Shown here in pieces: positions 1 through 8,286 of a DNA stretch of 39,814 bases. Numbering within the stretch: the first letter of the stretch is position 1; each line of letters begins with the position of its first letter. A model generated the notes under the pieces. It made no database searches and was not told where the DNA came from. It was given only the letters and a program-made list of their open reading frames with translations. The position numbers and the translations under genes were made by a program. The stretch comes from Victivallales bacterium (lineage in GTDB: Bacteria; Verrucomicrobiota; Lentisphaeria; Oligosphaerales; Oligosphaeraceae): NCBI GenBank assembly GCA_017431255.1, contig JAFRLI010000185.1:1-39814 (forward strand), given 5' to 3'.

Positions 1-150
1 CCTCTATCCCTTCCCTTGGGAATCGCCGCCGCTGCGCGGCGCCGATTCCGGCCCTTTTCTTCTGGAGGTGAAAAACGCGCCCCCCACCTTCCTCTATCCC
101 TTCCCTTGGGAATCGCCGCCGCGGCGCGGCGCCGATTCCGGCTCTTTTCT
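1..150. repeat. 90-bp tandem repeat with internal hairpin (about 1.7 copies)
   Basis: The block starting at 1 recurs at 91 with a period of exactly 90 bp and only a few substitutions. Each unit carries a near-perfect palindrome (arms 19-32 and 36-49; second copy about 109-139) formed by GGAATCG-type arms around a GC-rich centre. A pyrimidine run containing TTTT follows, so each unit looks like a terminator-type hairpin. The array runs off the left edge, so total copy number is unknown. Confidence 0.8.
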
Positions 151-258
151 TGACCGAAAGACAGTTTTCGGAATTGTGAATCGTCCAGTGCAGGTCACTG
201 TACTGATGTTGTGGGTCGCATTTGTCTTCTGGATTTTTATGAGAGTGGAATTATAGTA

Positions 259-362
259 GAGGTATTTGCAAAACTACCGCCAAAACGCCACAACGCCGCA
301 AGCGAGGAAGCCATCACGACGCGCCGTGAAGGCTGTTGAGAGGAGAGTTTTGCAATTACCTC
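259..362 (+). repeat. MITE-like palindromic intergenic element, copy A
   Basis: A 104-bp element bounded by 17-bp inverted termini: GAGGTATTTGCAAAACT at 259-275 and AGTTTTGCAATTACCTC at 346-362, which match 16/17 as inverted repeats. The interior (CCGCCAAAACGCC...CAAGCGAGGAAG...CGCGCCGTGAAGG) is shared with copy B (7654-7756) and, reversed, with copy C (24651-24791). It ends 37 bp before the BtuF-like gene. No ORF or transposase is inside, so it is non-autonomous if mobile. Confidence 0.85.
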
Positions 363-399
363 GTATATTCATTCTCTGAGAAGGAGTGTTCCTTTTTCC

Positions 400-1305
400 A
401 TGCACAAAATCGTTTCCATCCTCTGTTGCCTCTGCGTTCTTCTGTTGTCTGAAGAGACGCTCTCGTACAAGCAGCCAGATGGCGTAGTGATACAGATTCA
501 CCGCAGCCCAAAGCGGACGGTGATCGTGAATGCTTCGTTGGCGAAATTGTGGGCATTGGCGGGAGGCACTGCCGTGGCCGTGCCGTCCACCCCGACTAAG
601 GAAGCCTTGCCGGAATCCATGCGACATCTGCCGACCTGCGGCTCGCCACGTGGGGCAAGCCTCGAACAAATCGTTGCATTCCAGCCAGACTTCGTCCTGC
701 TCTCCGCACGTGTCCCCTCCCACCGCCAGACCGCAGAACTCCTGCGCAACATGAACATCGACGCCCTCTGCGTCTCCTACGTCAACTACCGGGATTTCCG
801 AGAACTCACCGCACTCTTCGCCGACATCCACCGGAAAAACGTCCAGGAACTGCCCGAGCTCACGAACACCTTGCACGAATGCGAACAGATCATCGCATCC
901 GCTAAGGATCGAACTGGGCCGACCGTCGCCATCCTGCTGGCAAGTTCGCACGGCTTCCAAGCAGAAAACGCGGGCACCAACACCGGCCACATGGTGAAAC
1001 TGCTCGGCGGACGCAACATCGTCCCCGGCGAATCCGAAGCCAGAATGCCCTTCAGTTACGAGACTTTCCTGGCCGCCGACCCAGATGTCGTGCTGCTGGT
1101 CCCGATGGGGAAGTTCCCCATGCTCAAGGAGAAGTTCGAGAAGGAACTTGCGACCTTGCCGGCGTGGGGGAATCTCAAGGCCGCCAAGGCGGGACGCGTC
1201 CATTTCCTGCCGGCAGAACTGTTCCTGTATACGCCTGGACCGGAGTTTCCGCAGGCCTTCCGCCATCTGGTTCCTCTGCTCTACCCGGAGGCGTCCAAGC
1301 CATGA
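400..1305 (+). CDS. btuF: Periplasmic cobalamin/metal-chelate-binding protein, BtuF-like
   Basis: A 301-residue substrate-binding protein of the BtuF/FhuD/FepB type (Peripla_BP_2 family). It should capture corrinoid, or possibly haem or siderophore, in the periplasm and deliver it to the permease. Residues 1 to about 22 are a hydrophobic signal peptide. The fold signature is visible as two lobes: the first with CGSPRGASLEQIVAFQPDFVLL near residues 80-105, the second with VKLLGGRNIV near 200 and DPDVVLLVP near 229. AAGGAG at 381-386 is the likely ribosome-binding site, spaced rather far. The stop overlaps the permease start in ATGA, and the downstream genes make cobalamin. That context favours B12 over iron chelates, but ligand choice is inferred. 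Confidence 0.85.
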   Translation: MHKIVSILCCLCVLLLSEETLSYKQPDGVVIQIHRSPKRTVIVNASLAKLWALAGGTAVAVPSTPTKEALPESMRHLPTCGSPRGASLEQIVAFQPDFVLLSARVPSHRQTAELLRNMNIDALCVSYVNYRDFRELTALFADIHRKNVQELPELTNTLHECEQIIASAKDRTGPTVAILLASSHGFQAENAGTNTGHMVKLLGGRNIVPGESEARMPFSYETFLAADPDVVLLVPMGKFPMLKEKFEKELATLPAWGNLKAAKAGRVHFLPAELFLYTPGPEFPQAFRHLVPLLYPEASKP

Positions 1306-2564
1306 CCCGCATGTTACAAGACACGACCAGCCGCTGCTTCGCCTGCCTGTTTCTGGCAGGGTTGCTCGTATTGGCCTGCCTGTTCAGCATGCAAATCGGC
1401 GCGGTCAAGGTCCCTGCCAGCCGCATCCTGTCCCTGCTGTGTCATCCAGAGCCACAGAGCACGGACTGGCTGATTCTGTTCCACGTTCGCCTTCCGCGCA
1501 TCCTGTTGGGCGCGATGGTGGGTGCGTGCCTCGCCGTTTCGGGCGCAATCCTGCAGAGCATCATGCGGAATCCGCTGGCCTCGCCCGGCATCATCGGCGT
1601 CTCCTCCGGCGCGGGCTTGGCGGGGATTCTCATCATGCTCGTGCTGCCGCAGTTCAGCCTGTTGTTCATTCCCGTCGCGTTCTGCGGTGCGATGGCGACC
1701 GCCGCCATCGTGTATATTCTTGCGTGGAAGCACGGTGCCTCCCCCGTGCGCATCATCCTCGCGGGCGTCGCCGTCTCGGCGCTCCTGGGAGCCTTGAGCA
1801 ACGCTATCCTGCTTTATCACGCGGAGCAGGCGGGAAGCGTCCTGAACTTCTCCGTCGGATCGCTCGCCACGCGCAGCTGGCCGCAGATTCGGCAGGTCGC
1901 CCTCTACATGGCAATCGGCCTGGCGGGCGCGCTGCTGCTGAGCCGGCAATTGAACGTACTTGCACTCGGTGACGACCTGGCGGGCGGGCTGGGTCTGTCC
2001 GTCGAAAAGACGCGCTTTGTGTTGCTGGCGCTGGCGGCATTGCTGGCGGCGTCAGCCGTGAGCGTTGCGGGTCTGCTGGGTTTCGTGGGACTGATGTCCC
2101 CGCACATCGTTCGCATGCTGCTCGGGGCGGACAACCGCTTCGTGATTCCCGCCTCCGCGCTCTTCGGCGCGTTGCTGGTCGTAGTCTGCGACACGCTGGG
2201 ACGCATCGTCATCGCGCCCAGCGAGCTGCCCGTCGGTCTCCTGATGGCGCTGCTGGGGGCGCCGTTCTTCCTCTGGCTTCTGCGGAGGCGCGCAAATGGA
2301 ACTAGAACTCCAGCGAATCCAGGCCGGATACGGGAGCCACGTCGTGCTCGACGGACTTTCCCTGCGCATCGCTCACGGAAAGATCACCGCTCTGCTCGGT
2401 CCCAACGGCTGTGGGAAGTCCACCCTCCTCAAGGTCATGGCACGCTCCCTGAAACCCTTCTCGGGACGCGTCCTGCTCGATGGACGCGACATCGCGGACA
2501 CCGCCCCTGCAGACCTTGCGCGCGTCATGGCGCTCCTTCCGCAGGTGCACCAGGCCCCCGATGA
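1302..2564 (+). CDS. btuC: FecCD/BtuC-type ABC importer permease with out-of-frame C-terminal tail
   Basis: Inner-membrane permease of the FecCD/BtuC family, with multiple hydrophobic helices. It has family-typical stretches such as RLPRILLGAMVGACLAVSGAILQ (residues about 65-87), RNPLASPGIIGVSSGA and GLLGFVGLMSPHIVRMLLG, the last being the region that couples to the ATPase. The start at 1302 overlaps the btuF stop (ATGA). The conserved protein ends at about residue 331 (GAPFFLWLLRRR, near 2294), matching the usual length. No stop follows there, so the frame runs 89 codons further inside the ATPase gene. Those residues are an alternate-frame reading of the ATPase (Walker A appears as SQRLWEVH), so the tail is probably due to a lost stop, an indel or a sequence error. 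Confidence 0.85.
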   Translation: MTRMLQDTTSRCFACLFLAGLLVLACLFSMQIGAVKVPASRILSLLCHPEPQSTDWLILFHVRLPRILLGAMVGACLAVSGAILQSIMRNPLASPGIIGVSSGAGLAGILIMLVLPQFSLLFIPVAFCGAMATAAIVYILAWKHGASPVRIILAGVAVSALLGALSNAILLYHAEQAGSVLNFSVGSLATRSWPQIRQVALYMAIGLAGALLLSRQLNVLALGDDLAGGLGLSVEKTRFVLLALAALLAASAVSVAGLLGFVGLMSPHIVRMLLGADNRFVIPASALFGALLVVVCDTLGRIVIAPSELPVGLLMALLGAPFFLWLLRRRANGTRTPANPGRIREPRRARRTFPAHRSRKDHRSARSQRLWEVHPPQGHGTLPETLLGTRPARWTRHRGHRPCRPCARHGAPSAGAPGPR

Positions 2565-3096
2565 GGTCACCGTGCAGGAACTTGTTGAACTGGGACGTTT
2601 TCCGCACCGAAGCTGGAAGCCGTTCCTTTCCCGGCAAGACCGCGCCGTCGTCGAACACGTCCTGGAGCTGACGCAATTGCGCGAACTACGCATGCGTCCC
2701 GTCCAGTCCCTTTCCGGAGGCGAACGGCAGCGTGCCTGGATCGCCCTCACCCTCGCCCAGGAACCCAAACTCCTCCTCCTCGACGAACCGACCACCTTCC
2801 TCGACATCTCGCACCAGTTCGAGGTCCTCGAACTCATTCGCTCCCTCAACCAAAGCCAGGGCATCACCGTCGCGCTGGTCCTCCACGACCTCAATCTCGC
2901 CGCTGCATGTGCCGACACTCTGGTCCTGCTCAAGGACCGCAACGTCCACTGCACCGGCACCCCATCCGAGGTTCTGACCGAGGAGAATCTCCGCGACGTC
3001 TTTCACATCCAGGCGCACATCCTGCGCCAGCCAGACGGGATTCCCCACTGCATCGTGGAAGGCGTCGCAAAATCAGGCATGGAGGCAAGTACATGA
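2296..3096 (+). CDS. btuD: ABC importer ATPase, BtuD/FecE-like
   Basis: A 266-residue ATP-binding subunit that powers the BtuF-BtuC importer. Walker A GPNGCGKST is at residues 35-43, the Q-loop is near Q83 (LLPQVHQAP), and the ABC signature LSGGERQRA is at 139-147. Walker B LLLLDEP with catalytic E164 lies at about 159-165, the D-loop follows, and the switch His is at 197 (LVLHDLN). Spacing matches the FecE/FhuC/BtuD family. GGAGG at 2284-2288 is a good ribosome-binding site. The gene lies partly within the extended reading frame of the permease and its stop overlaps the CbiL start. The family is secure; the corrinoid substrate comes from context. Confidence 0.93.
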   Translation: MELELQRIQAGYGSHVVLDGLSLRIAHGKITALLGPNGCGKSTLLKVMARSLKPFSGRVLLDGRDIADTAPADLARVMALLPQVHQAPDEVTVQELVELGRFPHRSWKPFLSRQDRAVVEHVLELTQLRELRMRPVQSLSGGERQRAWIALTLAQEPKLLLLDEPTTFLDISHQFEVLELIRSLNQSQGITVALVLHDLNLAAACADTLVLLKDRNVHCTGTPSEVLTEENLRDVFHIQAHILRQPDGIPHCIVEGVAKSGMEAST

Positions 3097-3803
3097 CGGC
3101 ACTGGGAACATTCTACGGGGTCGGTCTGGGTCCGGGCGATCCTGGACTCGTCACCTTGAACGGACTGAAGGCGTTGCAGTCTGCGCGGCACATCTTCACG
3201 GTCGCAGGAAGCCATACGGGACGCAGCGTCTCGCGGGACATCGTGACTGAGCTGCCGGGAATCACCGCTGTGTTGCACGACCTCCCCTTCCCGATGACAA
3301 CGGAAAAGACGCAGTGGACCGAAAACTGCCGCCGCAACGCGGAGACGATTGCGGCGCATCTCCGCGACGGCGAGGACTGCGCCTTCGGAACCATCGGGGA
3401 CTGCTCCTCCTACAGCACCTGCACCTACCTTCTGGATGAACTGAAACATATCCTGCCGGAACTTCACGCGGTTCTCATTCCAGGCGTCAACTCCTGGAGC
3501 GCGCTTGCCGCGAAAACACAGCTCCCGCTGGCGGGCATCCAGGAGATTCTGCGCGTCGTCCCCGCGCACTCCCCGGACCAGCCTGCACCTGAGTTTCCAC
3601 AGGGCACGACCACCGTCCTCCTGAAAACCTACCACACGCGGAACCAACTCCTTGCACAACTCCCGCCCGACGCGCAAATCGCCTACGGCGAGAATCTGGG
3701 CTTGCCGCAGGAATACGTCTCCACGAATCCAGACGAGATTCTCTCCCGTCCCGAAGCCTATCTTTCCATGCTTCTGGTAAAACGACCGAACGACCATGAT
3801 TGA
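3093..3803 (+). CDS. cbiL: Precorrin-2/cobalt-factor-II C20-methyltransferase (CbiL/CobI)
   Basis: A 236-residue SAM-dependent tetrapyrrole methylase. The N-terminal GVGLGPGDPG (residues 9-18) is the family's glycine-rich motif. The following LVTLNGLKALQSARHIF and the central GDCSSYSTCTYLLDEL are typical of the C20-methyltransferase branch, which methylates C20 of precorrin-2 or cobalt-factor II in corrin-ring construction. The chosen ATG at 3093 overlaps the ATPase stop as ATGA; a longer frame upstream is only out-of-frame ATPase sequence. The end overlaps the CobD-CobQ start by 8 nt, indicating coupled translation. The sequence alone does not decide whether the aerobic (CobI) or anaerobic (CbiL) substrate is used. 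Confidence 0.9.
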   Translation: MTALGTFYGVGLGPGDPGLVTLNGLKALQSARHIFTVAGSHTGRSVSRDIVTELPGITAVLHDLPFPMTTEKTQWTENCRRNAETIAAHLRDGEDCAFGTIGDCSSYSTCTYLLDELKHILPELHAVLIPGVNSWSALAAKTQLPLAGIQEILRVVPAHSPDQPAPEFPQGTTTVLLKTYHTRNQLLAQLPPDAQIAYGENLGLPQEYVSTNPDEILSRPEAYLSMLLVKRPNDHD

Positions 3804-6288
3804 ACACGGTGGCAACAAGATTCTGATGGCGAAGCAAGCGGGCTGCCGTCCCGAGGAGCTGCTGGACTTCAGCGTGAACCTCCATCCCGACGGTCCTCCC
3901 GAAGGCCTCCTCGCCGAATGCCTCGGCGCGTTCGATTCCATCCAGGAATATCCCGAACCCCATGCAGAATCCCTCTCCTCTCTCGCCGCAGTAAAATGGA
4001 ACCGACCGGCGGACGATTTCCTCTTCGGCAACGGCTCCAGTGAACTGCTCGGACTCGTCCCACGCGCACTGCCAGTGCAGGACGCGCTCATCGTCACGCC
4101 AGGCTACCTCGAATACGAGAACGCCTGCCGCGCCGCAAACCTACCCGTCCGCACCTTCCCTCTTGCGGAAACCGAGGAGTTCCAGTTGAATCCCGAACGA
4201 CTAGCCGCTTCCCTGCAAGGGCGCGAACTCGTCATCCTCGGAAATCCCAACAATCCCACAGGAAACACCCTTCCCGCAAATACCCTCCGCCAGCTCGCAA
4301 AGGAGCATCCTGATACCTTCTTCCTGCTTGACGAGGCGTTCGCCGACTTCACTGGCGATTCCTCCATCGGAAACACGCTTCCCAATCTCCTCGTATCTCG
4401 TTCCCTCACAAAATACTACGCCTGCCCTGGAATCCGCATCGGCTATCTCTGGGGTTTCCCCGAAATCATCGCGAGAATCCGGGAATTGCAGCCGCCCTGG
4501 AGCGTCAGTGCGCTCGCCACGCATGCCGCGACCTTCCTGCTGACCCACGCCCGTCAGACCGCCGACGGGATTCCCGCGCTTCGCGAGGAATTGGCAAACG
4601 GGCTCCGCGCCGCTGATCTGAAGGTCTACCCTTCCCAAGCAAACTTCCTCCTCTGCCGTGGCGAAACCGGGCTTGCCGCGAAACTGCTTCAGAAACGCAT
4701 CGCCGTCCGCGACTGCTCCAACTACCCCGGACTGGACGCGCGTTTCATCCGCGTGGCGGTGCGTTCCCGCGAGGACAATGCGCGGCTGCTGGCAGCATTG
4801 ACTCCGAAGCACGTGCGTCTCCCGAAGCGGAAGACGCCTGCGCTGATGCTGCAAGGCACCTGTTCCAACGCCGGCAAAAGCGTGCTCGCCGCAGCATTCT
4901 GTCGGCTTCTCCTACAGGATGGTTTCTCCGTAGCACCCTTCAAGGCGCAAAATATGGCGCTGAACTCCTTCGTCACACCAGATGGCGGGGAAATTGGGCG
5001 GGCGCAAGCCGTCCAGGCCGCCGCCTGCCATCTCGCGCCTGACGTCCGAATGAACCCCATCCTCCTCAAGCCCAACAGTGACCTGGGAAGCCAGGTGGTG
5101 TTGCTGGGGCAGCCCATCGGAAACTTCCGCGTGCGAGACTATTTCCGCAAAAAAGCCGAACTTTGGCACGAAGTTGCCCTAGCCTACGACTCCCTCGCCT
5201 CCGAACACGATTGCATCGTTCTGGAAGGCGCGGGAAGCCCGGGCGAAGTCAACCTCAAACGCTCTGACATCGTCAATATGAACATGGCACGTCACGCAGA
5301 CGCAACCGTCCTTCTGGTTGGTGACATCGACCGTGGCGGCGTCTACGCATCCTTCCTCGGCACCTACCAGACCCTCGAACCCTGGGAACGTTCCTTGCTC
5401 CACGGCTTCCTCGTCAACAAGTTCCGTGGCGACCCTTCCTTGCTGACCGACGCCCACGAATATATTCTTCGCACGACTGGCAAGCCCGTTCTCGGTGTCA
5501 TTGACTGGCAGCGCGACCTCGGTCTCCCCGAAGAGGATTCCGTCAACTTCGCCTTTACCCGCCCAGTAGAACGCGATTCCCGCACCCTGGACGCCGCGCT
5601 CATCGCCCTCGGTCACACCGCCAACTTCACGGACTTCGCACCTCTGGAAATCGAACCCGATGTGCGCCTCCGCCTCGTTCACACCGCCGCGGATTTCGGG
5701 ACGCCCGATTTGGTTCTCCTGCCCGGCAGCAAGAACGTCGCCGCTGACATGGAGGTTCTTCACCAAAACGGCCTCGCAGAACGCCTGCGCTCCTATCACG
5801 GGTTCCTCGTCGGCATCTGCGGCGGTCTCCAACTTCTCGGGCTTTCCTACGAAGACCCGTCCCACATCGAATCCTTTTCCCAAGTCACCGAATGCCTCGG
5901 CATTCTTCCCATTCGCACCATCCTGCGCCCGCAAAAAACACTCCGCCAGACGCATGCCGTCCTTTCCGACGGCACGAAAATCCACGGCTACGAAATCCAT
6001 CACGGAGAATCCTTCCCAACCGCTCCCATCGAGTCCATCTTCGACGATTCGCAGCGCACCGTCGGCTTCCTTACGTCCAACTGTTTCGCAACCTACCTCC
6101 ACGGCGTCTTTGACGAGGATTCCTTCCGCCGCTCCTTCCTCGACCGTCTCCGCATGCGCATGGGCTTGCCTCCGCGCAATACCCTCTCCCACTATGGCTT
6201 CGAAGAGGCTCTCGACCGCCTCGCCGAACATCTCCGTTCCCGGATTGACATTTCCTCCCTCTACCGCAAACTAAATCTCCGCTCATGA
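3796..6288 (+). CDS. cobQ: CobD-CobQ fusion: threonine-phosphate decarboxylase plus cobyric acid synthase
   Basis: An 830-residue two-enzyme protein. Residues 1 to about 340 form a PLP aminotransferase-fold CobD/CobC-like domain: HGGN at 4-7, DFSVNLHP, NPNNPTG, and probable PLP lysine K206 in SLTKYY. It would make (R)-1-amino-2-propanol phosphate for the nucleotide loop. Residues about 350-830 form cobyric acid synthase (CobQ/CbiP): nucleotide loop GTCSNAGKS at 354-362, then FKAQNMALNSFVT and LVGDIDRGGVYAS. A class I glutamine amidotransferase domain follows, with C675 (GICGGLQLLG) and H769 (YLHGVFDED). It amidates adenosylcobyrinic diamide to cobyric acid. Both halves keep their key residues, so both are probably active. 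Flanking genes overlap it. Confidence 0.93.
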   Translation: MIEHGGNKILMAKQAGCRPEELLDFSVNLHPDGPPEGLLAECLGAFDSIQEYPEPHAESLSSLAAVKWNRPADDFLFGNGSSELLGLVPRALPVQDALIVTPGYLEYENACRAANLPVRTFPLAETEEFQLNPERLAASLQGRELVILGNPNNPTGNTLPANTLRQLAKEHPDTFFLLDEAFADFTGDSSIGNTLPNLLVSRSLTKYYACPGIRIGYLWGFPEIIARIRELQPPWSVSALATHAATFLLTHARQTADGIPALREELANGLRAADLKVYPSQANFLLCRGETGLAAKLLQKRIAVRDCSNYPGLDARFIRVAVRSREDNARLLAALTPKHVRLPKRKTPALMLQGTCSNAGKSVLAAAFCRLLLQDGFSVAPFKAQNMALNSFVTPDGGEIGRAQAVQAAACHLAPDVRMNPILLKPNSDLGSQVVLLGQPIGNFRVRDYFRKKAELWHEVALAYDSLASEHDCIVLEGAGSPGEVNLKRSDIVNMNMARHADATVLLVGDIDRGGVYASFLGTYQTLEPWERSLLHGFLVNKFRGDPSLLTDAHEYILRTTGKPVLGVIDWQRDLGLPEEDSVNFAFTRPVERDSRTLDAALIALGHTANFTDFAPLEIEPDVRLRLVHTAADFGTPDLVLLPGSKNVAADMEVLHQNGLAERLRSYHGFLVGICGGLQLLGLSYEDPSHIESFSQVTECLGILPIRTILRPQKTLRQTHAVLSDGTKIHGYEIHHGESFPTAPIESIFDDSQRTVGFLTSNCFATYLHGVFDEDSFRRSFLDRLRMRMGLPPRNTLSHYGFEEALDRLAEHLRSRIDISSLYRKLNLRS

Positions 6289-6815
6289 TTTCTCCCCAAG
6301 AAAAAGACGCAGGTCTCCTACTCAACATCACAGGCGATGGCAAAGGGAAAACCACCAGTGCCCTGGGAGTCGTCATCCGCGCCCTCGGCTGGGGCTGGAA
6401 AGTCGCCATCTGGCAATTTCTCAAGGGAACCCGCGAAACGGGTGAACGAGATTACTTCCAGAAGTTCCATCCCGAAGTCCCATTCGTCTCCTGTGGCCTC
6501 GGAAACGTCTTCGCAAACCTTGATCACGCTTCCGCAGCGCAAAAAGGCTGGCAACAGGCCACACAATTCCTTCACTCCTTCGACGGCAATCTCCTCGTCC
6601 TCGACGAACTCAACGTCGCCCTCGGCAAAGGATACCTCTCCTGCGATGACGTCCTACCCGTCCTCCTGAACCGCCCCAAACACCTCAATATCATCGTCAC
6701 TGGACGATATGCCCCGCAACCCCTCCTCGACGCCTCCGACCTCGTCTCCGACATCCAAAACATCAAGCATCCACTCCAACATGGAATCCCCGCCCGAAAG
6801 GGACTAGACTTCTAG
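6285..6815 (+). CDS. cobO: Corrinoid adenosyltransferase (CobO/BtuR/CobA family)
   Basis: A 176-residue ATP:corrinoid adenosyltransferase that attaches the 5'-deoxyadenosyl ligand to reduced cobalt. P-loop GDGKGKTT lies at residues 17-24. Further family motifs are GVVIRALGWGWKVAIWQFLKG, LLVLDELNVAL (Walker B-like), VLLNRP and IIVTGRYAP; the end ...HPLQHGIPARKGLDF is the usual C-terminus. Length is close to typical members. The ATG overlaps the CobQ stop in ATGA, so it is translationally coupled to the enzyme that uses its adenosylated product. Family assignment is firm. Confidence 0.94.
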   Translation: MISPQEKDAGLLLNITGDGKGKTTSALGVVIRALGWGWKVAIWQFLKGTRETGERDYFQKFHPEVPFVSCGLGNVFANLDHASAAQKGWQQATQFLHSFDGNLLVLDELNVALGKGYLSCDDVLPVLLNRPKHLNIIVTGRYAPQPLLDASDLVSDIQNIKHPLQHGIPARKGLDF

Positions 6816-6894
6816 ACGCACTAGATGCCCTTGCCTTTTCGATTTTGCAGGGCCGCACGTCTCCACAAACCCTTCTCCTTCAAACACAACAGCA

Positions 6895-7572
6895 ATGGCA
6901 AATCCCGATTTTTCCAGCATCCTCTGGGAGGCTGATGGCCTCGAAATCGAACGAGAGAGTTTCCGCCGCATTGACGCAGAAGCCACCCCGGTACAGCGTG
7001 CACGCTTCTCTGCCGATGAGTGGCACGTTGCCCGTCGTCTTGTGCACACGACCGCGGACTTTGCCATCCTTGATACCCTGGAGTTTTCCGGACAACCGAT
7101 TACGGCTGCCCTCGACGCCTTGCGCCGTGGTGCAACCATCTATTGCGATTCCAATATGATTAAATCGGGGCTTTCCGTTCCAAAGTTGCAGAAGTTCCAC
7201 GCCGGATACACGAGAGAAAGCATCCTGTGCCCCATTATGGAACCTGCTGTTGCCGCCTACGCGAAGGAACATCATATCACACGAGCCCTCGCTGGCGTGA
7301 CCCTCTACCGCGAACGTCTGGAAGGTGCCATTTTCCTTTCGGGAAATGCTCCCCTTGCACTCGCTGGCCTCGTGCGCATCTGCGTGGAGACTGGGCTGCG
7401 TCCTGCCCTCATCGTCGGAATGCCCGTCGGCTTCGTCAACGTCGTCGAATCCAAAAAACTGCTTTCCCTCGTACAGGACATCCCTTGGATTCGGCTGAAT
7501 GGACGACGTGGCGGCAGCCCCCTCGCCGTCGCCACCCTCCACGGCATTATGGAACTCGCGATTCAGAGCTAG
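6895..7572 (+). CDS. cbiC: Precorrin-8X/cobalt-precorrin-8 methylmutase (CbiC/CobH)
   Basis: A 225-residue methylmutase that moves the C11 methyl group to C12, giving hydrogenobyrinate or cobyrinate. The catalytic histidine is visible as H51 in RLVHTTAD. Other family blocks are GATIYCDSNMIKSGL, the glycine-rich LIVGMPVGFVNVVESK near residues 180-196, and GRRGGSPLAVATLHGI near the C-terminus. It follows cobO after 79 nt with no strong ribosome-binding site and is the last cobalamin gene before a palindromic repeat. Several other ring-building enzymes are absent here and must lie elsewhere. Confidence 0.94.
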   Translation: MANPDFSSILWEADGLEIERESFRRIDAEATPVQRARFSADEWHVARRLVHTTADFAILDTLEFSGQPITAALDALRRGATIYCDSNMIKSGLSVPKLQKFHAGYTRESILCPIMEPAVAAYAKEHHITRALAGVTLYRERLEGAIFLSGNAPLALAGLVRICVETGLRPALIVGMPVGFVNVVESKKLLSLVQDIPWIRLNGRRGGSPLAVATLHGIMELAIQS

Positions 7573-7797
7573 CCAAATATCGTTGAGCATTGAGCGGAGT
7601 TTTGTTGCAATCCTGGTTCGCGAAATGGCAATCTGGGATTATAGTATGAGGTAGAGGGAATTGTAAAACAACCGTCCGACCGCCAAAACGCGCAAGCGAG
7701 GAATGCATCGAGCCGCGCCGTGAAGGCGGTTGGAATGAGAGTGTTGCAATTTCCTCGGTAGTTTTTAGTCGTGTCATATTTACAAAAGGAACAAACG
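7573..7797. other. Intergenic region with repeat copy B and TATAGT motif
   Basis: This gap after the cobalamin genes holds copy B of the palindromic element. It also contains a degenerate terminus-like stretch (AGTTTTGTTGCAATCCT near 7599-7613) and TTATAGTA at 7639-7646. A closely similar TTATAGTA stands at 251-258, just before copy A. It could be a -10 box, but no convincing -35 accompanies either site. Confidence 0.4.
7654..7756 (+). repeat. MITE-like palindromic intergenic element, copy B
   Basis: A 103-bp element, same orientation as copy A. The left terminus GAGGGAATTGTAAAAC and right terminus GTGTTGCAATTTCCTC match 13/16 as inverted repeats. The shared core CCGCCAAAACG...CAAGCGAGGAA...CGCGCCGTGAAGGCGGTTGG aligns with copy A. 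GGTA occurs on both sides (7650-7653 and 7757-7760) and could be a short target duplication. Confidence 0.85.
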
Positions 7798-8286
7798 ATG
7801 ACAAGCATTCACTGGAGACAAGTGAAACGTTTTCTGTTGGCCTTCGGGTTGATGTTCTGCTGCTTGGGATTCACCAGTTGGGGTGTAGTCCGTGCAGACA
7901 ATCCCACGACAGAAGTGATGGAATCCCTGGACAAGGCACAACAGGAGCAGCAGGCGCGTCCCAAACGCAAGAAGACGCCTCCGACCCAACTCAAACAACG
8001 CCCCCAAATGTCCATTCAAAATGCAAAATGGCATCAGGGCAACCTCGAACGCCATTGGGACAAGCACAAGGCAGAATTCCCCGAATACCATTCCGCCAAG
8101 GAATACGGCGACGCAGCCGTCAATCTCCTCGCAAATCCACCGCAAGGCTCCCTCTGGAAGTCTTCGCCCGATGACCGCAAGTTCTTCTTCCCACCCAAGA
8201 AAGACTTCATCGTCGTCACCCAAGATGGATACATCAAAACGTATTTCCGTCCCAACGCAGGCATCAACTACTGGAATCGACAATAA
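7798..8286 (+). CDS. Small secreted protein resembling BECR-fold toxin nuclease domains
   Basis: 162 residues, starting at the ATG at 7798 behind AAAAGGA (7783-7789). An in-frame GTG at 7771 would add nine residues but spoils the signal peptide. Residues about 10-33 form a signal peptide (hydrophobic core LLAFGLMFCCLGF). A Lys/Gln/Pro-rich linker follows. The C-terminal 90 residues carry HWDKHKAEFPEY, SAKEYGDAAVNLLANPP, a QDGYIKTYFRP strand pair and a terminal NYWNRQ. This pattern resembles predicted RNase domains of the Barnase-EndoU-ColicinE5/D-RelE group at polymorphic-toxin C-termini. The resemblance is by memory of the motif, not a search. Stop and next start overlap in TAATG. A non-toxic secreted role is possible. 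Confidence 0.6.
   Translation: MTSIHWRQVKRFLLAFGLMFCCLGFTSWGVVRADNPTTEVMESLDKAQQEQQARPKRKKTPPTQLKQRPQMSIQNAKWHQGNLERHWDKHKAEFPEYHSAKEYGDAAVNLLANPPQGSLWKSSPDDRKFFFPPKKDFIVVTQDGYIKTYFRPNAGINYWNRQ

Noticed and set aside
68-256. 62-residue open frame at the left edge
   Set aside because: Its first half is translated from the 90-bp repeat and its second half has no recognisable pattern; no ribosome-binding site supports it.
1-399. Cobalamin riboswitch upstream of the B12 locus
   Set aside because: Expected by context, but no B12-box-like sequence was seen; the region is filled by the 90-bp repeat and palindromic copy A.
274-1266. 330-residue open frame on the minus strand opposite the BtuF-like gene
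   Set aside because: Shadow of the high-GC sense gene; it starts in repeat copy A and shows no protein pattern.
7593-7613. Seventh palindromic-element remnant just upstream of copy B
   Set aside because: AGTTTTGTTGCAATCCT resembles a terminus only with an insertion and mismatches; it could be chance.
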